Origin: Dictyophora rubrovolvata
Lineage: Eukaryota; Basidiomycota; Agaricomycetes; Phallales; Phallaceae
NCBI GenBank assembly: GCA_029959195.1
Contig: CP114120.1
Coordinates: 558,001-622,000, forward strand
Direction: 5' to 3'
DNA: 64,000 nucleotides
Translations under genes and position numbers: made by a program
In this document: in pieces, positions 45,201-58,314 of the stretch
How the letters are laid out: each line of letters begins with the position of its first letter
Position numbering within the stretch: the stretch's first letter is position 1
The notes under the pieces: model-generated
What the model was told of the DNA's origin: nothing
What the model saw: only the letters and a program-made list of their open reading frames with translations
Database searches by the model: none

Positions 45201-47040
45201 TATGACCATAAGGAAACCAAACTGGAAGGAGCTGGTTGCAAACCCAAAAGGAAATATTTATACGAGTACACCATAAGGCAAAAGTGTCGGAGGAGTATCT
45301 GTGAGAGTTTGTTTTCGTGCACGGTAGTTTCGTTGGGAAAGGGTCTCAATTGATCGCTTGAAAAGAAGCGCAAGAATATTCAGCCATCGCGAAAGTGCGT
45401 TCAATACATATGGTCGTCAACATGTTTATTTCGTCTCCTGGAAGAAAAGATGGAAGTTAGAGAAGTACTTTGCGATAACTATTGAAATCGTGAAGACCCG
45501 ATGCTAGAAACTTTTTCGCTCCTTTTGAAATGACCGGAATCAGATCGGGACTGAAGTTTGCAAGCATCATATATTCAAACCAGTGCAAAGACGGGGATTT
45601 TATTTGAGAGAAAAAAAAGCATGAAGAGAAACGAATTTGAACGCGGAAGAAAAGGTAAATGACGTAATCAGGACTTCGCGGGCCACTGCCGGCCTGACCA
45701 ACCACTACTAAGGCCCAGAGGTATGGTAACTGCACAACTATATTTCTAATTCATTTCAGAAAACTGGCCTTTCAAGCAAAAAGTAAGGCCTCACCTCCGC
45801 ATGCCGTAAGACTGATCGTAACGGGATTGTATCAAGGTTGTATACAGGCAATATACAGGTTTTATAAACTAATGAAGCGTCGGTATATGTCTCACGTCTC
45901 GCGTCATGACCGACAATTTGAATCAAAGAAGGTTTATAAATCTTTTTACCTGACTAGTGAAGCTAGTGAAGGGAGTCTTTTCCAAGAAAAAAGTCTGCGT
46001 CTACAATTCAATATCGGCTGGGCGGAGGAGAAATCAGGATGGAGACAGTATCTTTTTTAAACGTTTAGGTGAGGATTCAAATAAAACCCAGTTTGATGAC
46101 ATGACGAAGAAAGGTGTATTTTTAGGCAAGTCCGATTTCGGTTGCCGAACGTGTAGCAATGCAGCAACGATGAGCGTTTGCCATTCATCTTCATTTGGAA
46201 TGCATAAACAGTTCGAATAAGAGAACTTCTGGCGCATCTTCGAAATTAGGTGGCTTCTTTTTGACGTCGGCATCCAATGAATCATGATATCGAGCATTGC
46301 ATCAACGGCTTACAACTGACCGGTACTGACCTTTCAAATTTCGGCAACCACAATGCTGGCTGGTGCTGACTGAATATCTACTCCGGGTTACGTTCCCACT
46401 CATTCAATTCATCCCATCCGACACTTTTTCATCACCTATATGTCATCTGCTTCAAATCGACTCCACGGGATCCGAAAATTTCAAAAATAAAGCTCGTTAA
46501 ACGCGACTCCGCCTGGCTGGGAAGAGTTTTCGGTTACGGGGCATTCGGATGTCAAACATGCTCTCGTGGTATGTATGTATAAAAGTCGCCTCAACGTAAG
46601 AAACACTCAAACTGATATATGTGTGATACTGAAAAACTCACAAGTATACATTATTTGGAAGTCTAAAGAAAGCGATTGGTCTTTCTTAATCATAAGCGAA
46701 CCAGACGTGCCGGCAGTCAGCCGTTGGTATCTCAGGAGCGTTTAGGACTCATCTCAATTCTTTATGGTACACGTAGTCGGAATACCGCTTTCAGAAGGTC
46801 CTATTACTTAACTGAAATCTAGGCTTAAGATAATCCAAAAAAATTATAGCGATCGGAGTTTGCTAGCGCAACGCTGCCAGCCTGAGGGCCCATGTTCATT
46901 TTTGTGAAGCTATTAATATTTGATTTACCAATGTCTCTTACTATGCTACTTTTTCCTTTTCATATGGCTCGCCCTTTTCTCTTATTTCGTATTCGCTGAT
47001 CAAACCGTTCCACTGGACGTTTATTTTTATTAACGTAGGC
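45201..47040. other. Gene-poor region
   Basis: Only short overlapping frames. No further methyltransferase similarity, no recognisable repeat ends, no RNA gene. Confidence 0.4.
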
Positions 47041-48010
47041 CTGGGTTCAGTGACACTTAGTTTAAACTTTTCCTTTGGTTACTCGCCTTCGTGATTTTCA
47101 ATTCAGGCTTCCCCATATTGGTTTTTTGTCAGGGTGTTCTTCTATTCGAAATTTTGTCTCGACCAATCCTGATGACTCTCCCAACCCTCCTCACTTCCTG
47201 TTTGCCTATGAAGAATTTGACCCATCACAGGCCTCACCGATGACAAAATCTAGGTTCGAATGTGGACAATCTCTTCCATATGGTTTTCCGTTCCTCAGGT
47301 AAGTAATATACCACCCTCGTTGTGTGGTGCAAACTCAAACATATGAACTTATCTTCCGGGTACCAACTTGCTTTTCGCTGCGGGGCAATACCGGTAACAT
47401 CTCACCTCCGCCTTCCTTCGTCACCCGACTGACTACTGTATCCGAGTAATCTTAGTCTGTTTCGTAGGTAAACCTCGACACTTCCTTTCATCCTCTCGTC
47501 CCATCGCCTGTGTGTGGACATCAGTTCTAATTTGACCAAAGCTATGGAACATGCGATGAATTCGGTCCAACTCACCCGTCAAAGTGGGCGAAGGGCTTAC
47601 ACCATATCCGACGTAGTTATAACTGCCGCGCTTTTTCTAGCTCCTGTAGCGGCATGTTGTCTCTGTAGGTCAGTAACAATATCCTGATGTAGTGTGATAT
47701 AACAGAGTTGCCCCACCCCAGACCTCCCTCTGTATGTACAACAGTCCTGGCACGTTGCTCTATAACATGTTCATAATACTTTGCTATTTGTTTTATCAGA
47801 TGAGTAAGTACATGATGCTATACCTTCAAGTGTCGATACTTACCTAACTGCAGCAACGGACAATGTCCTCTACAGGTTTTGCCCCGGAGGTTCGGCTAGT
47901 GTGCCAGTGGAGTGCGGGCCCTTCACCCAGTATAGTTTACCAGTAGTGGAGGTGAAGTATATTAAGTTCTCCCCCAAGGTTCCTTCAGCCTGAGCGATTC
48001 CCTCAGATGT
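47041..48010 (+). other. Coding-like block of uncertain status
   Basis: A frame ending near 47300 reads SIRNFVSTNPDDSPNPPHFL and is followed at once by a consensus donor GTAAGT. A second open stretch follows near 47470-47670 (EHAMNSVQLTRQSGRRAY, ITAALFLAPVAACCLC) and a third near 47877-47993 (VLYRFCPGGSASVPVECGPF), separated by plausible acceptor and donor sites. I recognise no family and cannot confirm one continuous gene. It could be a lineage-specific gene, a relic or chance. Confidence 0.25.
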
Positions 48011-51000
48011 CGCCTCAACCGGCGGGTTCAGCAGGAAGAAGAACAACACTCGTTGCTTCATCCCATATCACGAGCAAGTCGTTGCCACTATTATCACATT
48101 CCCCTCATTGACAGCTCACAAATAAACTGAGCAAATGCCATTGCAGAAGATGCTGCCAGAGACGGCAATCTTATATCTGTTCTCATCTTTGTTGGATTCT
48201 GTCATCAACAACGATCCTCCCCACCCAGCTGCTATAGTCTGATGGCGAGACGGATCCTAGCCAGATGGGTGAATCGTTCTTGGTATCCGCAACCTAGTTA
48301 CCAAAGCAATGGGTGCTAATCAATCTAGGCATCTCAGACAATCCAGTCTAGCCCACTCGAGTATTCTATAGAGTCTGCAGCTAACTCTCCGTCGATTGCT
48401 AAAGGCTCGCAGAGAAGAGATATTTGACAGCATCTTGATATCACACAATATTGGAACTGCCCGAGTCGGTCTATAGATGTCGTTCACTTTTGTCAATGTC
48501 TTTCCAACATGCGTAGGAAGGGTCACGTTTGGGGAATGATGAATATGCCTTTGTTTTCCCCTAACTAATGTCATAGCTCTCCTGTTTTTTCTCCTGTCAT
48601 TTTTTACATAATGTACCATGTTTCTTCTTTTTTTTTGGTGACTAAACTTTCTCACCACTTACGCCTGCGAGTACGAATTTCTTTGATTCGGCCCCGGTGT
48701 CTGCTGAATTGAGATTTTATCGAGACTTGCGCTTACACACATACTTTGAGCAACGAATGAAGACTCGTTCGCGCTGCAGCCTTAGTAAGTCGACTCAACA
48801 CGGATCAGGAAAAAGCATTTAAAACAGCCTTGTAGCTGCGAGGCCAAGCATTTCAACAGAGCGGCAAATTTCTGGCTCCTCAGGCTTCCTAGCGTCTTGT
48901 CTTCAACTAATCGATGTTAGCCCTGGGTCTGCGTGTTACCAGGTACACAGGGGAGGCCGTATGTCCTTTCAGTGATTTTCAAGAGTAAAGCGGGAAAAGT
49001 AATTGGAAAGGTATAATTTTAGGCTCATAGAGTCAAATCCTACTCTATATTTCCAAAAACAAGGTCCACAGATCTTCGGCGGCCCGGGAAGTACGCAATG
49101 TTTAGGATGCATTTCCCCGTGATGCGCCAACTATTTTTATTTTGCCAAATTTCCTGCCTGAAGATCACGGTCCTTTTCTGGCTTAGTTAAGGACCTTCTG
49201 TCAAGAAGTGCCATTCCTTTGCCCAGGCGACTGATTGTTTTATCCCAACAGATATTGGCAGCAACTACGAGTTAATAACTAGGATCGGAGCCGATCGTTG
49301 ACCGCCCGAGGATAGGGGGCTTTCTGGAATTAGCATAGGCCATGCCTAAAGATGCGCCGGCAACACTCGAAACTATACCTGAATCGAGGCAGAAAATTTT
49401 ACTTGAATATCTCAACTCAAGTGCAAATTACCGTTATGCTCCCAAATGGAGGGCGTCCTCAATTGAATATGCCTTTCGGTTTCCTTCCTCTCAATCGCTT
49501 GATTTTCGGCAGTGGTGTGGCAAAAGGCTGTTTTTTTTTCGTAATTGATGATGTTTTCATACCGTTTGCACAGGGACAGCCAACAAATTATTTCAAGATT
49601 TTTTTCTTTGAAAAAGTATATGGGGTTAAAATGAACCGATCTCTGCAGGTCGGCTTTGATTTTGACCGACTTCCTAGTCTTTTGGCAGCGGCGGTCCAAT
49701 GTCATTTCTGTAGTTTCATCCCGCAGAAAAATAACAGGGAACCTGAAGACGTGGTTTGTGGTGTTTGATGGCCATCATGAGAGCTGTCAGGAAAGAAAAG
49801 ACAAGGACCATGGCAGTCAATTTCATAAGTCTTGGTTGGCACGGGTGCCGGCGCACAATTATTGAGCGCATCGCATTCCGCTGAGGAATACTAAATATAG
49901 ACTGATTTCGAAGTTCCGACAATGTTAGTGAAACCTCCGGAAAAAATAGGAAATTGAAGATGTTGTAACAAGACGACGAGACTCCAGAGTTGTACGGGTA
50001 AATTTGGCGCTCGAACAAAGTTTTTGGAGTGGTGCACCAGATTACTGTAGACATCAATCCGAAGAAGGCCTCGTGATAACGTTTGGGGCTTCTATGATTA
50101 TTCTAGTTGATAGAAGTATAGTAACCTCAGCGTACGTTTGGAGCTCAGCTGCAAATCTGCAATCGCGTGACATATTTCCTTTTCTGGTCCGGGGTAGATC
50201 GGCAAGCTCCGAATATCAGAATTTATTTGGAATTTATATTCAACGATCATTATATTTCAATCAAATCGCAGTAACGAAAACATATTCTTTTCGCTGCAAA
50301 TTATGTCAAATCATTTATGCATCAAACCAAGATACGGCCCCTTGTTATTTTTTCTGCTAAACGATTTACTCCCAGTGGCAATGGCACCTGTTGGAGCGAA
50401 AACGGGTCAGGAACATGATATTTCTAAAACTTCCAAGGACTATTAGGAAAGGTGATATTACAGAATATAACATTGGTGAATAGCCCTTGACAACTATCTG
50501 ATTGATCATGACCAGCTCCGAGTCCTACTCGGGCCACTCCGCCAGTGCAGCACAGCTTTCAATGATGATTGAACCTTGAACTGAGGGAGAGGAGTACAGT
50601 GCCCCGACTGTTGATCAAAAAGTGGTACAATTAGCGATTGATATATGTGCAAGGCAATTCAGAAGGAAATGAATCAACAGTCGGAAGGAACGTTATGTCG
50701 TTGTGTCGATTGAGGTCCCCAAGACGCCATCATCATGATTAAAGGTTAAAGGCTCTTTCAAATTTCTTTGCGTTGACACATGAGCTCAAACCTGGGAGAT
50801 GTTTCATTAAAGAGAATAAAACCAACAATTTTAAGCGCAAAATATCAAGAAAATGTTTTACTGCAGGTTCCGGGTCCCCCGACCGAAACCGCTCAACTAT
50901 AAACAAGGGAATATTTGGGTAGAAGAAAGAAGTTCATCGACAGAACGAGCATGACCTTACGTCAGGAATTTATAACTGATCATGACACCTTGTTTTCAGG

Positions 51001-52334
51001 ACTGGAATTTTTGTATATTTACACCCAATGTACAACCAGGCATGATGCATGACCGGGGAGACTCGGGAGTCGGGACTCTCAATATTCTAGGGCACTCTTT
51101 AATTCTTGAAATTTCCCTGATCTATCCTCAATTCATAAATTTTATGATTTTGAAAAGACATGAGTCAACCTGCCTCCATGCGGTTTATCCACCATGCGGC
51201 GGAAAAACTTTGCACTTTATATATGCTTATGTGGAAAGTATTGCATTACAACACAGGGCGCAATTGAAAATCAACGACAAGGCAGAAATATGTCGTTCAA
51301 TTGGTCACGGCGAATTCAAGTTGCCCAAAATCAAGTTATAGAAAAGCCAAGCTTTCCACTCGGACCTTGTCCACAGAGACTCACTCAAGTGTATTTAGTT
51401 TGTAGGCTGTTAAAAGAACGAACGGAAGCTGGTTGCTATGAAGTATCTGATGTATTTCTTTGATCCGCTAAATGATTGCCCTCTTCACGTGGCACTCGGC
51501 ATCCGAGACTCCGGAAAGTTGATACGTCAGGCAAATGAAATTGATGGTCACAGGTGCCGCCTGTTTCGGGATATTTTGAACACAAGAGCACTGGTCTACG
51601 AAACCTTTGATTTCACGCCATACACACTATAGAGCAGCAAAAGCTAATTCATGGCGAGGCAGACTTAATGGGTCACTCGGTCTTTTGTCCTAATTTTAGG
51701 TTTCCCAAATATATTTAGGTTGCCGAGGCTTCGACGCTTCGTAATAGCCTGATCTCGTCTCTTGGAACCTCCGATGGTCCTGACGCTATTGGGGAAATGA
51801 AGCTATGTACGATTTTTGCCCTTGTATTTCTTGTAAACCCTGAGCTAGGGGTCTTGTACGCTAACCGAGAGATATGTTCTCAATTCAGGAGTGTATTCTG
51901 TCTTCGAATACGTGGTCAACCTTTGTAAGTACCACAACCGTCAATCTTGTCCTTGCGCATCGCAACAGATTGAAACGCATTACATATGTAGGTTTCAGAC
52001 ACATGCACCATCGCGATGGCATACTGTCGAAACACTCCGTAGTATATATATATATGAAAAACCATACGATTTCCACCCCGATCCGCTTATGCAGCTTATC
52101 GACTGATCAACACATATCAATCCTCATCAAATCCATTTCAAAATGGCCATCCACAATGGTGTAAGGCGATGACTCGTGTTACATCCCTCCTCAGACAAGC
52201 ATGAAAATACCTTTTCCTCGCAACGCAGCCCGTTCAACCATCATATATCATCTAAACGGACGGTGCTGGCCACTAAAAAAAGGGCTTTAACTATTCTTGT
52301 CATTTCGTCAAAATTAGGGAGAAAACAACCAGAA
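48011..52334. other. Gene-poor region (4.3 kb)
   Basis: Several frames of 60-140 codons overlap one another on both strands (for example 49342-49768 and 50982-51463), but none has recognisable motifs, signal sequence or splice context. No intact mobile element seen. Confidence 0.35.
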
Positions 52335-52343
52335 TATATAAAA
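52335..52343 (+). promoter_or_regulatory. TATA-like box upstream of the first C2H2 gene
   Basis: TATATAAAA, 278 nt before the ATG at 52621. The distance implies a long 5' UTR if this box is used. Confidence 0.4.
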
Positions 52344-52620
52344 GGAGCCAGTACCGAAGACGTCTGAAACTAAATTCTGGCTCGAGTCAGGGATTCTTAC
52401 TACCGTCACCAAGCCGTGGATCCGTCGCTTGTATATGTTTGACACCTGCTCGAAGTACGACACTACAACAATCAATCATTTAACTATTTGTCAATCTTTC
52501 TTCATTCTTCATCCTCTGGCCATCTGACGTACGCTGTCAATACCGTCTACTAATTTATATCCAAGAAAGAAAGCTCGGATCCCTTGCCACACAATCACCT
52601 TCGTTTATTTCAATTTTATA

Positions 52621-53664
52621 ATGTCTCATCAAAGTCATTATTCAAGTTCAAAGGAGGAGGGTCGTTCATCGGAGGATAGACGATTACCACCGATTCGAGA
52701 TCTCTTCAAAGGTGAGTCTGCTGCACTTTTTTTGAATCTAGTCTCCCTGGACCCTTCCTAAAACAACGTTTTGTTCCAGCCCTAGAGGAATCTCATCAAA
52801 TGCCTCCCAATTCGGCTCAGGGTTATGGACGGAACCCAAAGGTGAGAAATCCACTATCTATAATGTCCCGTACCGACGCTTACAATATGCAATGTTTCAA
52901 GTCGCAACAAACAGTAAACCTTCCACCACTGTCCAGTCGGGGTCACACGGACGGAACATACTATGATTCTTCGTCCCATTCACGTGCCCGTAGTTCAAGT
53001 TTAACGGGTCCGCACTCAGGTTATTTGGGTTCAGATGGCAGACATGGAGGCTCTAGTTCCATGAACAGAACGGGAGAACGGACCCTACCGGGCGCTGCAC
53101 CGGTATGTTGTCATTGATAATAACCATCGCTTCATTGGGGATTTTGACACGGGTGTCGTTATAATTAGTCAAGACTTTCGTCTACGTACATTTCTCCGGA
53201 GGATTTCGACCCTGACAAACGGTACAAATGTGACTACTGCGGGAAGCGTTTCGATAGACCCAGCAGTCTACAAGTAAGAACTTATCTTTCTTTCCTCGTA
53301 ATATTCTCAATTGAGACGTCTATTTAAGGTTCATATTCGAACCCATACTGGTGCACAACGTAAGCCACCGAGCAATCGATTAAGGTCCCCTCATCTGGCT
53401 AATAAACCTTGTACAGCATATACCTGTGAATGGCCGGGCTGCGCGCGCACTTTCAATGTAAAATCAAACATGTTGCGACACTGGAGATCTCATGAAAGAT
53501 CGGATCTCGGTCCAAATGGCCAAGAGTTGGGCTCTTTTCCTCCCTCTGAGCCTCATCAAGCTGATCAAAGAGGTGCCTGGACAGCTGCTGGCCAGGAAAG
53601 TTTGGGTTCGTCGGGAGGGTCATTTTCACATCCACCAACAAGAAGCACCGGTTATTACTCATGA
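52621..53664 (+). CDS. Two-finger C2H2 zinc-finger protein (putative transcription factor)
   Basis: Four exons (52621-52711, 52780-53102, 53169-53273, 53329-53664) sum to 855 nt, or 284 residues. The N-terminal ~150 residues are Ser/Gly/Arg-rich and disordered (RRLPPIRDLFK near the start). Finger 1, CDYCGKRFDRPSSLQVHIRTH, fits C-x2-C-x12-H-x3-H and is split by an intron just before VHIRTH. Finger 2, CEWPGCARTFNVKSNMLRH...SH, fits C-x4-C-x12-H-x3-H. Such paired fingers bind DNA in many small Agaricomycete regulators. The C-terminus is Ser/Gly-rich. It is a relative of the convergent gene at 58315-61896. Target genes unknown. Confidence 0.88.
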
Positions 53665-56600
53665 AAATGGAAAAAAAGATCAAAAAAACGCCGAGGACAA
53701 ACGCATCCAGGATGGTTCAAAGTTACAATTACATCACAGGAGACCGGAATGTGATTGTATGTCCTAATGGAGTAAGAAAATGTATATTGGATCCTATTTA
53801 ATCTGGCTAAGTTATTGACCGATTTTTCCCCCCTAATCCATCATTGTATATACGCATCAAAACTATGTATCGCGGCCTTTTGATACCCTATTGTATTACA
53901 TCTTTCTATAGAGACAATTACGTAGTTCGTTGCTTTTTGAGGTCATTTGGACTAATAGTATTTATTGATGGACAGAAATTCTCGCCGAGAACCTAGAAAC
54001 TCATTAGCAGAACATATTCGAGTGCAGTGGTAATATTTGCGTGCGACGGCATTGTAAAGTCGCCAAAGATCGATCAAGGACGAATTTCAAAATCAGTTCA
54101 ACAAAGCGGCCCGATTTAATTTTAGTGTAAAGAATTTAATTGTATTTGAAATACTATTACTGAGTCAGTGGCCGAGAAAGAATCTTGATAAGTTGCTGCA
54201 GATATCTAGACTCTTCCTTGTCTTCTCGAGAATTTTTAGCAACTACTAGTAGACTGTGTTACCATATGCAGTCAGGTTATCAATGAATTCCATCTGGGAC
54301 TGTCTGTAATTGACGTACTTTCATCGTAAGCAATTGAACTTGTGTTCCATAATAATAATAATACAGAATTTTGTATTTAAAACTTGAGACAAGATAATGC
54401 TGGTATCTCCACCCTCTGCTAAAATTTCACCGCATTCCGACGATTTGGATGATGCTTTCATAGATACCCGCTACATAGTTCCAATCGCGAATCGCATACA
54501 TGCCGTTTGTCCGTGCAAGTCTCTTCCACGTGGTACTGTGGCGGCCCTTCCACTGTTGCGCTATACCTGATCAGGATCACTCTTTGCGATTGGTGTTCTT
54601 TATTGAGCATTCGATAAGTTTCCGTAGCTCTTGAGATAAATCCCTTTTCTGATCAGGAATTCTGATGGCCTGAAAGGACGGCGTAAAAAAATCAACTTCT
54701 TCTTGACCTGTGTACATTGCTACTGGAAAAATTGATCGTGCGTTTCGGTCTGTCATTACATCTTTGCAATGTTGATTGATTGGGTTGTGAATCGCCTTGC
54801 CTCGGATTTTCAGCACGGGACAACAATTTGAATTGATATTATATCTAGGTTACATACCCGGAAATCCCCCCCCCTTGCCAAACTTACATGAAAAAGAAAG
54901 TTTCGCTAACGTAGTGCTTTGATCTACACCTCCGTATGGCACGGTTGATATACTGCGTATCACACGGTTGTCATAGCTGGTCTCGCGTCTTGATCGTAAA
55001 TCCTATCAACAGGGCAGTATCGCGTCCTCATGCTCTTGTGGGGATTTCGGAGCCTCTCATTTATTTTTACCACCGCACTCCTATAAATGCCGTCGTGGAA
55101 CACTGTAAACGATGATGATTCCCCTTAGACCAAGTTCTTGTGGCAAATTAAACCCTGCTTATTTGAAATATTGCAATTTTCAAATGAAAAATGAAGTCAG
55201 TACTAGTAAATGACGCAAGACAAGGTATCGCCTCACTGTCCGCCAGATCCCGTCGAGACAGGTCGTATCTTGATCTTTTCCGAGGCAACTTTCATCTTGA
55301 TGATTCTGCTAGATAATAAGCAGCTAAATAATGACGTCTTGCAGTCTAAATTATCACACTTATGTAAATGACTCGCAGAACAAAGGTTGCTGCAATCAAG
55401 TCAACTATGTCTCTGATCGAACGCAACGAGCGGGACTTTTAATGAGGCATCATTGGTACATTTGCAATTAGGCTGAGTCCTCCTAATCAATGTCAAAAGC
55501 GGCTTAACTTTTAAGGAAACTTCTATCACTGAGAAGTTATGTCTGAGTTCATGATAAAGAGCAACTCCTTGGAATTTTAACGAAAGCGATTGTCAATACA
55601 AACGGGATGTAATTAAGAGTTAAGAGGGTTTATGGACCAATTGAGAAACGAGTGCTGTGATCCCATATTAAATCATCAATAGCTGGATCTTCTTACGGTT
55701 GCGCATCGATATTTCAAACTGTAACCGTTGTCGGCGACCTTGTACTAGTACTCAAGCTATGTAAATTTAGATCTCAAGTGAATCAAAACAAGATTGCATA
55801 TATGTATATACCAAATAAAATAAAGGCTTTTCTAAATATCCTCCGGTCTACAACTGTACTTCACCTAGAATTTGATTGCCGAGGGATTTTAGCCAACAAA
55901 ACTTTGAGATGACCAATTAGAGTCCAAGGTTGTCAGTGACGTGGAGAGGTTTTATTATTTATCACTTGTTGATTGATAAAAAGGCTCAGATTGAAGTTTT
56001 CCATGTGCCCGATTATTTGAAGAGCTCAATTCCTGCGCTCGGGGTTAATATGTCATCAATATCTAAGGCGATTTATGAACAATAGATAGTATCAACATCA
56101 AGTGATAATCAGAAGACTTCTATACTTCCATTTTCAGGCCGTGATATCGATTTGTGAGATATCATTGAGTAGGGAACTCCATTGGTATGGCACACCCATG
56201 TGCTGCTTGAGGTACGACCTTTAAAGAAAGAATCTTCCTGCATATATGCAAACTGTTCCCATGCTGTGATCACTAGACAGGCCTCAAGTCAAAACTTTCC
56301 TCTCACAACTTACATAAAATATTTGATTTTGCATTTTATTAATAAGGGAGAATTTATTGCCCCCCCCCCCCAGGAAAGAAAATAATCTAAATTGTGCTTC
56401 ACATAAAGCCGAATAACGCCTCAGCTGCGGCTGCACACTGTGATGGTGAGCTGAACCATCTCCAATGCCGGTGTTTCAATTTCTCCTGAGAAAGTCTTTC
56501 TAACAATACTCCGAGTAGAAATGGATGTAGAAATGTAAGAAGAAGGTCTGATACTCTGTTTGTAATACAAATACAATATAGGCTACTATGCATCAACAAG

Positions 56601-58314
56601 AATGTGCATAGTGTGTCCAGCATGACAAGGGCCCACGCCGGTCAAATTTCAATTGATGCAACCCAACCAACTTCGAACTGATTATGACCACGACAACAAA
56701 TTAAGTTTAAGTTGTGCTGTTCTTGTCGTCTTCGATCTTCAGACCCCGGGTGTACATCTCAAGAGATATGAGCTTTGAAAACCCCGGGCGCAGTGATCAA
56801 CTACTGACACTAGTGCCTGTTTTGCCAGGGGTGAATATTTGAATGTTCGAATTCCCAGGGAGCTACTAGTAACTACCTCGATGCCTAGATTTCATTATTA
56901 TTATTTCTCTGATTTTCAATGAGCGGGGGAAGCAATTCAGAATTATGTTTGGCTTCGCTCCAACTGTTTATTATTTATCTCCCTTTGTATAATATTTTAT
57001 CTTCTATTTTTCCATCGAATTTCTAAAAAAAGCACTCCAACCGACAGAATCCGAGAAACCACAGAATCTTCCTATAGAGTCGACTCGGAAAACAGTTCTT
57101 TTGAACTAGCAAATATGCAAGACGCAGATCTCATTACAAGTAACAAACGACCTCGAAGTCCTCTGCCAAACATTCTAATCTCTTGATTTATAATTCATCT
57201 AATATAATATAATTCCAAGCCAGATCGTTAATGACATAAAGGCAGGGTTTGCAATTGAAAGTCAGCTTTGAAGGTCTTTTATCTCAGTCAAATTGATCCT
57301 CTCTTTATAAATCAAGAGCCCCTTGAATTCTCTTTATTTTCCTCCGAAACTTCCGCCTATGACTCCTTCAAGTTAGCCGGCTCCATCATGATCAACTGCG
57401 GTAGTGTGGAACTTCATGATTTATCGGACAATTGAGCTCTAAGCTCATCTTAAGAGCTCATGTTTTTTTTAAACAATTTCCTTCCACGTAGATTCGTCCC
57501 ATCGATCGCTCCGAATGGCATGTTATGCTGGAAAATTCACATCAATTTGGAAAGAAAATAGAATGGGCATCTTACTTGTCCTACTAGCCGACATTTGTGG
57601 AGAATGTGTCGATGGCAAATAAGAGAGAATCTGGGGGAGGGGTCACCCAATATCAAGAACTACCTAACTCAAAGGAGTCGGGGCTATGGACAGACTAGGT
57701 GCCTACTGATAATTCAGACCAAAGGATACTCGAGCCTCATTATTAATTCTCGAGAGAAACGAAAACTTAGTCAGTGCTGGCAATGTAACTCATCTGAATA
57801 TACACTACAAATATGCTCACTGCCCATGATGCATGTCCCCCTTGAGGTGAAGCAGTCGAATTTCACGAGAGGCCATGAAAATGGAACCCTAATCCCTACG
57901 CACCTGCGCAGATAGGACTCAAAGGACAAAAGAAATCCAATTGCATTCGAAGCTACAGACTGAACAATTAACTTTGAAAACGCTTCAATCTCTTCTGCGA
58001 TTGACGGCTGCAGGAATCAAAGGTTCCAGCATCAAATAGAGTACGAATCGTTAATAAAAATAAACTTCAGCTTAATTGAAGACCCAACCGTGCCCAAAAT
58101 GCAAGTCGAGGTCTTCTTCATTATCTACTCTCTTTTGCCCTGGTAATACATACGTCGATATCTATTAATTATAAACCCCTCAATTCATCATTTGACCCCA
58201 AAGTAGCGGATTGAAACCGTCGCCTGTACTAGAAAACGATGTACACACGGGCGAATGACCGTCCATTTGTATTTCCCCTGTCCTTCAATCCTGGGTCTAT
58301 TGGACGAACATTGT
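53665..58314. other. Intergenic region (4.6 kb) between convergent C2H2 genes
   Basis: AT-rich, with no supported gene. It holds a short (AAT)n run near 54350-54363 and a poly-C run of about 12 at 56360-56371. Frames at 54577-54816, 56399-56623 and 57595-57915 show no recognisable features. Confidence 0.4.

Noticed and set aside
49342-49768. 138-codon open frame as a gene
   Set aside because: Several frames on both strands are open over the same stretch. There is no motif, splice pattern or signal sequence.
45201-52334. Retroelement or DNA-transposon remnants in the gene-poor region
   Set aside because: No terminal repeats, reverse transcriptase, integrase or transposase motifs could be recognised by eye. 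A similarity search would be needed.
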